Shown here piece after piece: positions 49,032-61,595 of a stretch of DNA of 64,000 nucleotides (positions within the stretch are counted from its first letter, which is position 1; each line of letters starts with the position of its first letter). The notes under the pieces were generated by a model that made no database searches, had not been told where the DNA came from, and saw nothing but the letters and a program-made list of their open reading frames with translations. Position numbers and translations under genes: made by a program. Source of the stretch: Stenopsyche tienmushanensis (taxonomy: Eukaryota; Arthropoda; Insecta; Trichoptera; Stenopsychidae); the NCBI GenBank assembly GCA_008973525.1, contig WACJ01000075.1, forward strand, positions 372,001-436,000, given 5' to 3'.

Positions 49032-50911
49032 ACTTTATAAATGCATTAAAATATGATTGAAATATATGAATAATTTGGCTCTTCACTCAAAGATCATATT
49101 CTTTCTAGAAATCACATTAAAACAGTGTTATCATCTCTTGATCAAAGTGAAAGGCAGTGAATCCATGTTCAGAATTTGGTTGGTTTATTAAAAATATCAC
49201 TCATTACGCCATATCTGGATCATCCCCTAAAAAACTCAATAAGCTGATATTATATTTTTTTGGTATCCAATCAAGCTTATAATAAGGCTTATATTAACCC
49301 TGGCTAAATTGTTTGTTAGTACGAATGTTTTATATGGGGCATTTATTACTTGCAATATAAAAATAATACTACATATTGTAGTAAAGCAGCTATTTTTAGA
49401 ATTAATAAAGTCTGAACATGTTTCTTATGTGAAAAACGCTTAGCAAAAAAAGTGGAATCCATTTCTCTTGGACGGAAAAAGACATTTTTCATACGCCATT
49501 AGTATATACAGCGCGGTAGTTTAAGTTATACTGAGAATGTAAAATATACGGTCACAAGGCGTCTCTAATGTCATTTTTGCAGAATGAGATTCTGCATGTT
49601 ATCTAGAAGCAGATTTGTTATTTATAACCCATAAACTTTCAAGATTGCTTCATCTTGAGGCTCTTTAGACCGCTCGAGGCGATATTTTTAAGCCGTTCCT
49701 CTAATGCACGTATAAATCACATGCAATTTTCAGTTTTACAACTATCGACTGCTCTCGGAGTGTTTATAAATATCGACTGCTGGATCGAATGAATCAATCA
49801 AATGTATATTTCAATACAATCGGCAACAGACCCGTTGAGATATTTTGACGTAAAGATTTCAATAGGCGAATTCAATGCAAACGATATATCAAAGCAGCGC
49901 ATTGAATCTGTCAAACGTGATATAATTATCGCGAAATTTCGCATCTGAATCAGATAGTTCAAAATGCTTTTCAAAGTGCAACTGATTTGCCAATTTTGAA
50001 TTATGGACGCTATTGAAAAGCATTGATTTTGTATTTTAAAGCTTTCGATGATAAATACGGGTTATTAATCCTTTCAATACGCGACGCATCCTTTGATACA
50101 CAGTATTTGGACACATCAATATATCATATTAATGTGCTCGCTTTTATAACGTGTTTACAACTAATATAAAGGGATGTGTGTACATTTAAATCACATAAAC
50201 GATATTCTAAAATAAGCACAATTCGATACCAATTTATTCATTAAATAATATGGACTCAAAACATTGAATAGACGGATTTGAAGACAAAAATCCATTCACA
50301 ACATCACAAGCATTTTGTTGCGAATTGCCTCAATAGAAATTTTGTTGACGTTTTACAAGTATTAAAAATATATATATTTACACGTTGTAATATAATAATT
50401 TGCACTGGGATCAGACTTGGATTTGGAAATAAATTAGGATCGACTTAAGATAAATATGGAGAATATTATGATAGCCAAAAAGGGTTTCAAACAATACGTT
50501 AACTGACCACATGTTTTCTTGGTGTTTTATTCTAAGCATATAAAGCTTTGAAATATCATCAATGCTATAATAATATCGATATTCAAGCATTGGTATGGTA
50601 GATTAAATAGGCCTAAAGGCTTCCTAATTTAATAAATTAATATAGTTGAATAATTTAATAAAACTTATTAAATTGGAAAAAGATGGAGAATCGTTCGTAC
50701 TATATCCAGTCTCATACATCATAAACGTATTACGCGCATGCGCCACGCTATCTCTACTATGTATATATATATATAAATACGTGGCATAAAGCAACCACCA
50801 CACCAGCAGCAAGTCTATTTTATTATATATTACACAAACACAACTTAATCTTTTATCTAATGAAGAAAAGGAAATGCGTTAAATCAATATTTCCTAAAAG
50901 CTTAGAAGTTT
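49032..50911. other. AT-rich non-coding DNA
   Basis: A short TA-rich run is at 50759-50776. Bases 49480-50130 have mixed composition. Nothing else was recognised. Confidence 0.45.
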
Positions 50912-50913
50912 TA

Positions 50914-52064
50914 TTAGGTCAGTCCAAAAGCTCTTGCGCATTTTTGGAAAATTTTAAATTGTACATATAAAACACAATTTAACATTCTAATCAATGATAC
51001 ATTGTCCTTCATTGCTGTAGAAAGACACTGGTGTATTTGGTAAATATCTGTACTTCCCTTTTATCGCACTCCGAAACAAAGCCATTTTTAGAACGAATGG
51101 ATTATTAATCATAACGTAACAAGAAAGATAATGGACAGATAAAGATAAGCAGCCAACTCCAACAGCAAAGGTGTCTTTACATCCTAAAAAGATACATTTA
51201 AACGTTTGGTGAGATATGTAATGTGGAATCTATTATGAAATGTTTGAACCAAATCAAATCATTCATGAAGATATTTGCAATGAGAATGTTAGAATTGATT
51301 AAAGAACGCCCGTGATTTGTAAATATCAAGAAAGTGTTGTTTCGTTATGATAACACTAGGGCTTGTGCAAAAATCGACATTCTTCAAAAGCGGTTTTCAG
51401 TTTTCGAACGAAACCGGTTTCCGCCGGTTTTCGGTTTTAAGAAATTAATATAAAATTACCTATTTGTTGAATAGATTCACGAATGAATAAGCAAATTGTT
51501 ATACTGTTTATTGTGAAATTATTCACTGCTGCTAATTTGGAAAACATTTTCGTCTAAACTACTCTTTTTTAGAAATTTTCGATACCGATTTATTTTGGAA
51601 AGGAAGAGGGTCTTGGTTTAAGAACAAAAATTTCATAGAATATTCGCATTTTACTCCAGCTTGTCTATTATAAAAATATTTGTATAATAAAAACCGGATT
51701 TTCAGGATCAAAAAACCGATTTTCGAAAATCACATTTTTTGTCTAAAAATCGGTTTTTCAAAACTGGTTTTGAAATTAATTGGGGGCTTTTACCGCATCT
51801 TGTTTACTCCCTGGATATTGCCACAGGTGATTTTGATTTATTTAGTGCCTTACAATATTTTTTTATACTAAGGAAAAAGTTAAATTCTAAACGGGATGTA
51901 CAAAATAGACTGGTGTTTTTGCATCAAAACGAGTGACTTTTTATAGCAATGGAATTAAAAAGTTACTTATAAGATAGCGAGAAATTTTAGACAATGAAGA
52001 ATTGTGTTTTATTTATACTTTTTAAAAAATCCAAAAATGCGTAAGAACTTTTGGACTGACCTAA
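50914..52064 (+). mobile_element. Mariner-family A, rearranged copy with duplicated 3' end
   Basis: The ends TTAGGTCAGTCCAAAAGCTC and GAACTTTTGGACTGACCTAA lie beside TA (50912-50913, 52065-52066). The coding remnant includes a DE-type block (about 51185-51320), YDNTRACAK (51348-51372, the HDNAR.H motif), LLPHLVYSLDIATGDFDLF (51786-51842, the L.HPPYSPDLAP.D motif) and the tail near 51950-52010. The first ~130 bases are not the family's 5' end: they match the inverted 3' end of the copy at 26472-27113, up to TGTAGAAAGACACTGGT. An inserted block sits at about 51391-51756. Confidence 0.85.
51391..51756. repeat. Insertion inside the mariner, CGGTTTT-rich
   Basis: This separates two parts of one transposase motif (IDILQK before, FEINWGLLPH after). 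The flanks TTCAAAAG (51383-51390) and TTCAAAAC (51757-51764) may be an imperfect 8-bp duplication. CGGTTTT and its inverse recur at both edges. Such words occur in hAT MITEs, but clear inverted termini were not found. Confidence 0.5.
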
Positions 52065-52066
52065 TA

Positions 52067-53989
52067 TTTTTATCACGCAAGTGTAATTTTTTAAAAAAAT
52101 TTAATCTTACGAAATCTTAAATTGCTGAAACCATTTTAAAAATAAACATAGATCTCGATTGATATATATTTGAATTATCGATCAAGTAAAATTGTAGCCA
52201 GTTCACACTCAGCATTGGATGCGCACCATAAATGCCTCGCATGAAATGGGTTAATATGTAGTTTTTTCGACAGTAAATTGGGCGTTATATACGAACCGAG
52301 TATTTACGTATTTACGCACATACTTATCAATCTTTATCGGCAATATTTTTCTGAATGCTGTATGTACGATACGCACAATACACGAGAGTTCCATTAACGT
52401 CATATGCAAAAACGATATTTTTAGAAGCGTTTATAAATAATCACATTTTGGGACACACGCACATGAACGGCCGTCCCGTAAATATACGTCGTGATTTTTT
52501 CCCCCTAGATTTTGAGGTCATTATCAAATCTGATCAAAGCGAACAAGTGTTTGTGCGATGACACGAACACGACGTCTTACATAACGTCGTCTTAAAATAT
52601 TAGCGATCGAGGCGAATGCTATATGTTTTCATTTAATATGGTAAACCAAAATATATGAGCGGAGGGGTTGGGTGTTGTGAAATTTAATACAATCTGTATT
52701 AGCCCAAAAACGTTAGTGGTCCGTAACGTGAATATCCGTTCTGTTTTCCTTCATCCTTCAATATCTATTATTTTAAGGTACATTGGATGGAGCACGCGAT
52801 GAAGAAAGCACAAGACAATGGAAAGGCGGTTGAATAACTCGATAAGTAAGCCCATATGCATTATTCTAAGAGATCACTTTTCAATTCAATTATAAATCCA
52901 TATTGTGGAAGACAAGTTAGGTACACGGAAGCTTAATTGGCTATCTATCACGAAGTGTCGATCTATCCCTTCATAGGGATGGGTTTATCGAATGTGTTCG
53001 GCGGCACTATATTATAATATATTATTATGCTAATTTACCTGAAGACATTGGTTAAGAGTGACGTATTTAAGTCATTGAATAACGACAACACCCTACCAAG
53101 ACACGGTTCAGGAAACACATATTTTCTCTTATTGTTAGAAAATGAAATATATGAATTTATTGCATTGATAAATATAACTAAAAATAGCGATTAACACCTC
53201 TGGGACGTTCTTAGAATAAAAAAGCTCTATAAATTTGAATGAAGATGTACTGGTATTAAAATCGATAATTTTTAATCAATAGCAAGAAATAATACTTCAA
53301 GAAGATAGCATTTTTTAAAGCTTCAATCTGCAAAATACAGAATAAAAAAATATAAGGCTTTGTTTAGAACTTCTACTTTATTAATTGGAAAAAACTATCC
53401 TTTTATACAAGTATTTAGCACATCTTACGAATATATTCTACAAACAGCGATTATGGCCTTATGACGGAACAATACACTTGACTGCTATGGCAATTCATAG
53501 TTATTGTTTTGCAGTATGATAAGCATTTAAATGATGAGAATTTACCCAAATATTTTACAGATATTGTGTTTTTTAAAGCAAACCCCCTTTTATGGCGTAT
53601 ACATTTTAAGGATATCGCTTTCTTGCGTGTCTTAATACTGTTCGTTCTCTGTTTTATATTCAATCTCTGCAAGAATTACAATTTCTGCTAACCAAACTGC
53701 AAACATACGATAAGCAACATATATTTTTATCGAAATTAAATCAAACAAAACGGATAAGGTATCTATTCAAGTTTCAATCGTATAAAATTATACGCAAGCA
53801 TAAAATCCAACTTCAATAATACTCTTTTTGCCAGATTAATAACAGCTTTGAAATATTATTTTCAAGCTTTTTCTATAAAATAAAATAAGTATTTAATATG
53901 TCCATAAAAATAAGTATATAAATAGCACATTTTTGCCTTTATTTTCATATGTGAATCTAAAAATTTGAGCAAAATACAATTAATAACAA
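52067..53989. other. Non-coding DNA
   Basis: Bases 52200-52800 have mixed composition; a 68-codon frame (52355-52561, plus, with ATG) has no motif. The rest is AT-rich. Confidence 0.4.
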
Positions 53990-54100
53990 TCACTGTGACC
54001 CAAATTATGACCTGAATACATCCTAATTTTCTATGATCACTTGTTGCTTCCAAATTTTTAGTGTAATTTCTCTTTCATCCAAAATTATTGATTTATTTAA
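53990..54100. repeat. Diverged dispersed repeat, partner of 8645-8770
   Basis: It shares ordered words (ATGACCTGA, ATGATCA, TTGCTTCCAAAT) with the segment at 8670-8725. The class is unknown and the copy is old. Confidence 0.35.
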
Positions 54101-54193
54101 ATCATGAATATCACTGTATTTATTATTAGTATCGTCGATGGAACATATAAGGCTTATTATTTATTTTAACGCTAGATCATAATTTATCCTGAT

Positions 54194-54806
54194 TAGGCAA
54201 TCCAATCCCGGGATCCCGGACAGTTTTAGGTGCTCATGAATTCCGGGATTAGTAAACGTAATCCTGAAAAATTCGGGATTGAAATTTTTATCTAAAATAA
54301 ATCGTACAATCTCACCAGCACGATGAAGGCTACTAAATCGAGACATTTCCGCCGAAATCTGGACGCTTAGAAACAGTGGCGTAACTACTAATTGTGAGCT
54401 TAGGCGACGCCTAGGGGCAAGTAACTGTCTAATCTATGTATACATATATACAGTACATATATGTTTTTCAAATTGTTATTTCAAATTAATATTTCCCTAC
54501 CGGTGATGTATTTACTACACATCGACTTAATAATGGGAATATCGATATGAAATATAATAGATACGGGGCTCAGAATTTTTGTATTCCTCAGTAATATAAT
54601 TACGAATCACATCAAAGTTCTTCAAAGTCATCTTTTAAATAAATACAATTATTTCGCCTTCAAATTATTTTTTATATTAAACTAACAGACTTAGTATTTT
54701 TGATCAAATTTATCAATGTAATTTCATAAACTATTAAAAATTCCCGGTCCCGGGACTCCGGGATTGATCCCAGGATCGAAATTTTGGCTCGGGATTGGAT
54801 TGCCTA
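54194..54806 (+). mobile_element. hAT-type MITE, most complete copy
   Basis: It begins TAGGCAATCCAATCCCGGGA and ends GGGATTGGATTGCCTA, an inverted repeat of about 17 bases. ATCCTGAT flanks it exactly on both sides (54186-54193 and 54807-54814). It is 613 bp and non-coding. It carries the family blocks GGACAGTTTTAGGTGCTCAT, GTGGCGTAACTACTAATT and CCCTACCGGTGATGTATT. The perfect ends make this the reference copy of the family here. Confidence 0.95.
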
Positions 54807-54814
54807 ATCCTGAT

Positions 54815-57800
54815 GATCTTGAAACAATAATACATTTAATTAGAAAATAATGCACTATTCTAAAAGGTTTGAAAGCTGGAATCGGTAATATTTATTTGCT
54901 GAACAATCTATAATATGTGAATATATTAATATAAGTATGTCTGTTACAGAATTATTTACATAATTCTTGATTTACATAAATGTACCTATATTCTAAAAGT
55001 GGATGGAAGTCAATACAAATGCGAATCTACAGATGTGGTTCTTGGATGTAAATAGTACAACCGATATTTGTAGTGGCCAGGGACTAGCCACATCATAATA
55101 TTTCCAGCCCGAAGTTTCCATATTGATATTTGTAAAATAAATAGATTCGTATTTTAAGTATAAATATTTAATTTTAAAATACAAAGAGGTTCATGTTCAT
55201 GTATTAATCAGTCGTATTATGGACTATATTAAGTTAAATATATCATGGAAAAAGACTTTTATTTAGAATACCATATTTCATTCCAATAAATTTCGATAGA
55301 TGCAATCAAAATTTTACGTCTATAATTTAAATTCCTCAGAATTTCAGACATAGACGAATATTAAGTCGATTAATTTAAATTGTCGAAGTTGAATATTTTT
55401 TTTAAGAACCATTTAGAAGGATTCTTTGAAGACCTTTAAAGGCATTCTCTTAATTATACGATTTGAAGTAATTTGATCAATTATTTTGTAAGTAGTAACA
55501 AGGGGACGAAAAAATAACTTAAAAATAGAGCATATTCCGAATTAAACTGCGTAAAATTTTAGATCGATGTACTCATATAATATATAATTCATTGGAGATC
55601 GATCGTTGAAAATTTTAGGACTTATATTCGGAATTCTTAGAATTTGCTCAAAAATATGGTTGTAAATTGGGGATACGCCCATTACAAGCATAAAACGGAA
55701 TTTTACATTAGATTTATAGCAGCATAAAGTTGTTTAACGGTATGAGATAAAACTACGCAACCATAAGTTTTGAATGTATGATCCAGGCTTGATCCTTGGT
55801 CTTGAATGAATGTTGACAGATTCTGGTCCTTTAATATTATGCCTGTGGGATAAAATCATATGGAAATATACAATGATCCATATTTTTCCACCCAATTTAT
55901 CATCGTCAGCGACTATTTATCATCCATGATATTATACACACACGATATTTTGATAAATTTATTATTAAAAAAATTTCTATGTATTTTATTTTAAATAAGT
56001 TTTAAAATAAATTTTAAAGTCTCCCATGGTTGCTAAAGAATAAGCATCAAATTTTAATTTTTCTTTATTTAACCTATGAGGGCAATGATTTTTTCAGGCT
56101 CCCAGAGGATCAATGACACAAAAGTTTCACAAATCCTGTTAGAAATAGTCTACTTATTGTTCTATATTTTAAAATTTTACAAGGGGTTATTTAAATAATA
56201 TTTTCACATAGTAATAAGACACTTATAAATAATCCTCCCTGTGTTTTAGTCTACTTTTTATAAAGGCTGGATTTAAAATTGAAGCCTTTTATAAAATCAT
56301 GCAAATCCGCCTTTGATATATAATATTTGCAACAGGAATTAAATATTATATTTCCCCTTTATCTAAACTTCCCATTAAAATCATCTTATTTTGACTATGT
56401 GATTAAACTTATAATGGAAAATAGAGTTGGATATTGTATTATTTTGGTAAAAATCGTAAAATGGATTCAATTTTTTAGTCGTCTTTCAGCACATTACTTC
56501 AAAGACAATTAAATTTCTTAATTTGAATTCATTGACATAAAATCACATTAAGATGCTCGTAAATTTTTACGATTTTCTGTACAAATTGTATATTGCGAAA
56601 ATGTAATTCGTTCCAGCTTTTAGCGTCCCAATAAACCTTTGAGAGCCCATTGCAATCAATTTTTCACTTCGATTCTTAAGCAAATAAATTAATTAAATTC
56701 CCGACAGTCACTTGATGTGGAACAATGAAAAATATATTTATTAGGCGATCGGTCCAACCTTTTTCGGGGACCATTTTCATCCCATTTATTAGAGTAATAT
56801 TTTTATGGTAGAGTTATTTTATTGTCGCTTCAATATTTATTTCCCAATCGTGCCGAAATTTATCGCGGCTTTGTTCGCTCGGGAAAATGTCAAACACAAC
56901 ATGTCCGATAGTTCCATTTTGCGCCCTTAATAGAAAAATAGTGGAAATTAAATCGCCGATCGTTGGGGCAACCCTCTGCGGTTTAGGATTGATAAATTGT
57001 TCTCGTTTCAGATTTAATTACAACCAAAATCGACCGCCGAAAACTAACGATAACGTCTGTTGACATTTGCTTAATTGAATAGTTTCCTTCCATCCAATCC
57101 TATTTGCTTTACTTTCTCTGACAAATCCAATATATCAACATGTTACGAGCGAATTTACATCCATGCTTTTATGCCTACACATTTTTCACCCCCTGTGTAT
57201 TAGGTTGACGGAATAATTCCGTCGTATTAAATTACATTTTAAAATTATTTACAACAACCTTTTTAAATTAAATTACAACAACCACAATCCATTATCACAT
57301 ATTGACGATCATCATCCTAAATATACTCAATGATTGAAGATTTTTACATGGTGATATACTTTGCCTTTAAAATATGCTCAAGCTAGGACAAGGGTATTCA
57401 TATATGGTGTTTGGAATAAGAGGTGATCTATGAATGAGTTATTGAAATAAGCATTATTTTCAAATTGTATTTAATCAATATTTACACTTCCAGAATTAAA
57501 TCATTAAACTAATTCCTGGATTGAGATAATCTATCAGAATTTTACTACTTTCGGATATCTCAATATAATGAAATATTCTTCCACAATCTAATTTTAAACC
57601 CAAATTTTCATAATCATAAGCTAAAAATTAACCCACTGTGATAATCTTGATAGTTCAAAGAAAATCTAATATAACAATGTGATTGTTTTAGTCATGGTTG
57701 GTAATTTATATCCGACTAATGATCAAAATCTATCATATCATTCATTTAAATTGTTTTTTAAAGTCTAACGTATCACCATCATATAGTTTGAAGCAGCGAG

Positions 57801-60800
57801 TGGTCAAAATAATAAAAGTACCTTATCAGGTCTTGATTTGAATTGAGGCATGATACATTTTTTTTTAACTTAATTCAATTATAAATAAATTAATTCAATA
57901 ATGCTGATTAGCAAGTTTTCTAGAATTTGTCCTAAATTGAGCCAAATGTGAAGCAGTATTTAATATTAAAAAAAAATTGCTGAAAATTTTGAGCAATTAA
58001 ATATCGTTATATGCTTAAAAATTAGCCGCATATTAATAGTAAAATAATTTATCAAGAAAAAATTTAAGTCAGGTATGTTTGAACATCATCAATGATTCGG
58101 AGCAGCGAGTTGCTATGAGAAATTGAGGACCCAAACAGGTCGTTTTTTGGATCGCTCATAAAATATATAAAAAATTCCGACATACGTCTATAAAAACGGA
58201 GATCTACCCAGTATAATCGTTTCCGACTGCATTATTTTATCATATGACATGCTTGTACAAACAATATGTAAGCTTTTGACCTCAACGAAAGCCTTGCGAT
58301 GCAAATGCAAATGACTCTTGAAAATCTTGGAAGCTCAATTTTTCGAGTGCTTGGCTAACCGTAATGTTCCGTTTTAAAACGAATCCCGTATCGGGGGGGT
58401 GGTGGTGCTGTGTGGTGGAAAACGTACAATTTTATGTACATAACTTTGTGCAAACACATCAGATGTGTCCTCGAACAAAGACATATTACATTCCCGCGTT
58501 TAAAGGCTTCGCCGCAATTATTTAATAAAAGCCTCCTTTTGATGCAAAACGTATCGCAATATGAAAAAGTTGCGAACGGTGTAACATCAAATTCCGTGAA
58601 TATTTTTGCCTCCCGAATTAAGGGTGGCTTTTTAATTGCTTTCCGCTAAATGTCATCGGGATAAGAATCGATTACTTTATTTTTTATTAGTTAATCGCAA
58701 ATTTAATAAATGGATTTATTACACCGTTCCTGTGTACTCTAAACGGTTTAATCATTTTGAGTGGTCCCATATTCATTATAAACGAGTCATTAGCTTTAAA
58801 GCTCGTATAAGGCTATTATTTGCTTAAAATGATTGGAATGTAGTGATTTTTATATTACGCGGCATTGGCTTTATATTCGAAGACTTGGATAAATGGATAA
58901 CTATCCAGAAAAATGGAGTTCAGAATTTATAAATATTTGGTTCGAATTCCTATTGATGGTTCATCCCTTTTGATGTTCTATCATTTTTATCATATCAAAA
59001 TACCATACCAAAAATTTATGTGATATTATATCGGCCTCGTGTCTTCATAAAAGGAATTCTTGGCTTTATAAAAGCTAAATAAATTCTATGATGAACGAAT
59101 AAAAATCATCGATTCGATGGTCTTATTCAAAGTGCAATTTTCAGTCTATGAAGCCATTTTAATTTGAAGATAAATTCAATACAAGCCAAAATTCACTTTA
59201 TTTGATAACATGTATAGATGCAAGATAAATGGAGGCTGTCAAGGAATAGTAACTGCCAGACAAAGAAACAACCATTAGATGAATGTGTGGATAAAATCAG
59301 ATTTTTTTGGTTTACAATGGATGAAAATAGTTTGACATAAAAACGAATGAAAGCCATTTATAGAGACTTTTATCCTTTACTGGATTTCATCAAGGTATTG
59401 TTGATGATGCCAAAATTGTAATCGATATCGATCAATGCCTCATTGAAGCTGTTGTTTATAATATCTAGTTCTTAGGATCAAATATCCATTTTAGCCCCTT
59501 CCAATACGATGCTAAAATTGTATGGATATTTGATAAGATGTATCGATTGTTATGGTTGGTTAAATGTTTGGATTTAATTTGAATTATGGACCTGGAAGAT
59601 TGATTAAATTGATGCTATGCATAAATTATATCATAATGATGACCTGTGAAAATATTGAAATTGAGCTGATATCATACCCTCCATATTTACATCATTTTAT
59701 GGGGTTATTATCGTTTTAGGTCCACGAAACACTCCTTAAAGGTTAAAGGGTATCATAATGTGGTTGAGGTCGAAAATCTAGTTATGTATTTTGATTTCTA
59801 GCCGAATTCTAAGGGGTAAATTGCCAGAAGGGTATGAAAAAATGTTCATTTTAAAATAATATTTTTTTCGATACCTCTAATAATATTATAATACATTAAG
59901 AGTTGTTTTAGGTTGTATATTTTTTTGTTTGGGGTTCGTTTGCCTTTTATAATAATTTTATAGACTTGTTTACCAGATATGCCTACATATTTTCGACGTG
60001 GTGGCGTCCCTTAAATATCATCGCCGAAAATGTTTTTACGAATGCGATAAATCCTTCGAAACTTTCCACGAAGTAATATTTCTTTATTGCCATAAAAGCT
60101 AATCCTTTGGGTTCGATACATAAACAAACAAATAAAAAGCGCACATTTTGCCGAAAGAAAAATAAATTTGATCCAATATTTGGGATACGCCCACCCCTAA
60201 ACGGTTATCGTCTGACATCGCGTATTTGTATAATGAGGGTGGATTTAAATCGGAGCCTCGAAATATCGTTTGTCTATATTGGGCGAGCGGAAGTGGAAGC
60301 CGATGCAAATCCGGGAAGAAGTTCAAGTTGGATGCATCGCCTTGAAATGTTCATCCCGAATAACATCTCATCATACAAAGATGCTATTCATAACGTGAGA
60401 TAATTTTGTGCGTGCAAGATCGTGGTCCAGCACCCACGCCCAAAAAACTACCAAGAACATGTAAATGTGATACAACACTGAGCATTTATAACGTATGACA
60501 AAATTATATTAGGATCGAGTGATTGAAAAATACTTACGTTTGTTGTGGTGATTTAATTATAACTGCTGTAACGCGATGCCCAAAATGACCTATGAATACT
60601 TTCAAACACACAAACTATGCTTATTTAAATTGCTATTTATCAGATACACAGCTTAACTTATTATTTATAGTATTATTTACAGAACGATCATTTTAGATTA
60701 GGTTTTGCGATTTTGTACAGGTGCGATCTTTTACGGCTATGTGGTAATATTCATATAAGAATACGTTTATATTTTCGTATATTTTTACAAATACATTTTT

Positions 60801-61466
60801 CATAATATGGATGTAAATTTGGTTATAAAGCGGTCCGTAAAACGTCTTTAGAAAAATTTTGTTGGATCAGTTTTTTGTTGTTGTTGTTAATTCGTTTGGT
60901 TAGTCAAAAAATTGACATGATTTAAGCTTTATAAAAAATATATTTCGGCGATCAAAACTTTTGCATATCCGTCCGTGGGTTCGCGTGGAAGTGTGACTCG
61001 CTTGCAGGTCACACTATTCGAAAACTTTTTTAATGGTCGACTTTATAAAAAGTGGTGGTTTTTATTTAAATAGGAAAATTCGCGTGTGGTTTATGGGGTT
61101 AGAGGGAAGAAAAAAAAAACAAATTGCGAAACAATCGTGTGTGGGTTCGAGTTCGTACGGAAATAGATTTCCCGGGCAGTGTTCCGCGACCGAGCTCGGC
61201 TCACTTGCAACTGAGCCTGTTGTTGGAAAAGTGGATGACTTTGGCACTGAGCGCCACCAGCGCTATCTAGCGACGATTTTATACACTATAAACTTTGGCG
61301 CTATTGCTATAATGCCATAACTCTCAATACAAGGCAATTAATTGCTTAATATTTATTCCTAAAAATGGCTAATTGTTTGCCAAGACTATAATTAAGAGTT
61401 TTATTTTCAAACAAATGATTTTAGACAAAATTTGCCTTTAATTATCATCATAGTCCATTTTAAGAC
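54815..61466. other. Long non-coding stretch; islands at 56560-57100, 58050-58800, 59960-60420, 61010-61320
   Basis: No gene or transposon was recognised in about 6.6 kb. The islands named have more CG words and fewer homopolymers than their surroundings. The 61010-61320 island is the richest in GC and includes GCGCCACCAGCGCTATCTAG near 61250. Frames at 60107-60403 (+), 60099-60326 (-) and 61033-61320 (+) overlap these islands but show no domain. The islands could be enhancers or untranslated exons. Confidence 0.35.
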
Positions 61467-61468
61467 TA

Positions 61469-61556
61469 CAGTGTACTTTCGATTATCCGGGTGCGGATTA
61501 TCCGATTTGCGGATTATCTGTATCTGATTTTTTTATTTTTTATACTCGGATAATAA
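61469..61556 (+). mobile_element. Solo end of a pogo/Tigger-like element
   Basis: CAGTGTACTTTCGATTATCC followed by repeated GCGGATTATC words is characteristic of pogo/Tigger termini. TA precedes the C at 61467-61468. The opposite end and any transposase are missing; the segment ends close to the LINE insertion. Confidence 0.6.
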
Positions 61557-61578
61557 GGTCATTCCTGAATAGTACTTA

Positions 61579-61593
61579 GGTGTTGTATACAGA
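61579..61593. repeat. Target-site duplication of the LINE, left copy
   Basis: GGTGTTGTATACAGA here is identical to 62907-62921, directly after the poly(A). An exact 15-base match shows target-primed insertion and little decay since. Confidence 0.9.
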
Positions 61594-61595
61594 TA

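Noticed and set aside
52355..52561. 68-codon plus-strand frame with ATG
   Set aside because: No motif; sits in a mixed-composition island more likely to be non-coding.
58927..58942. GGTTCGAATTCC, like a tRNA B box
   Set aside because: No A box, no cloverleaf and an extra base within the consensus.
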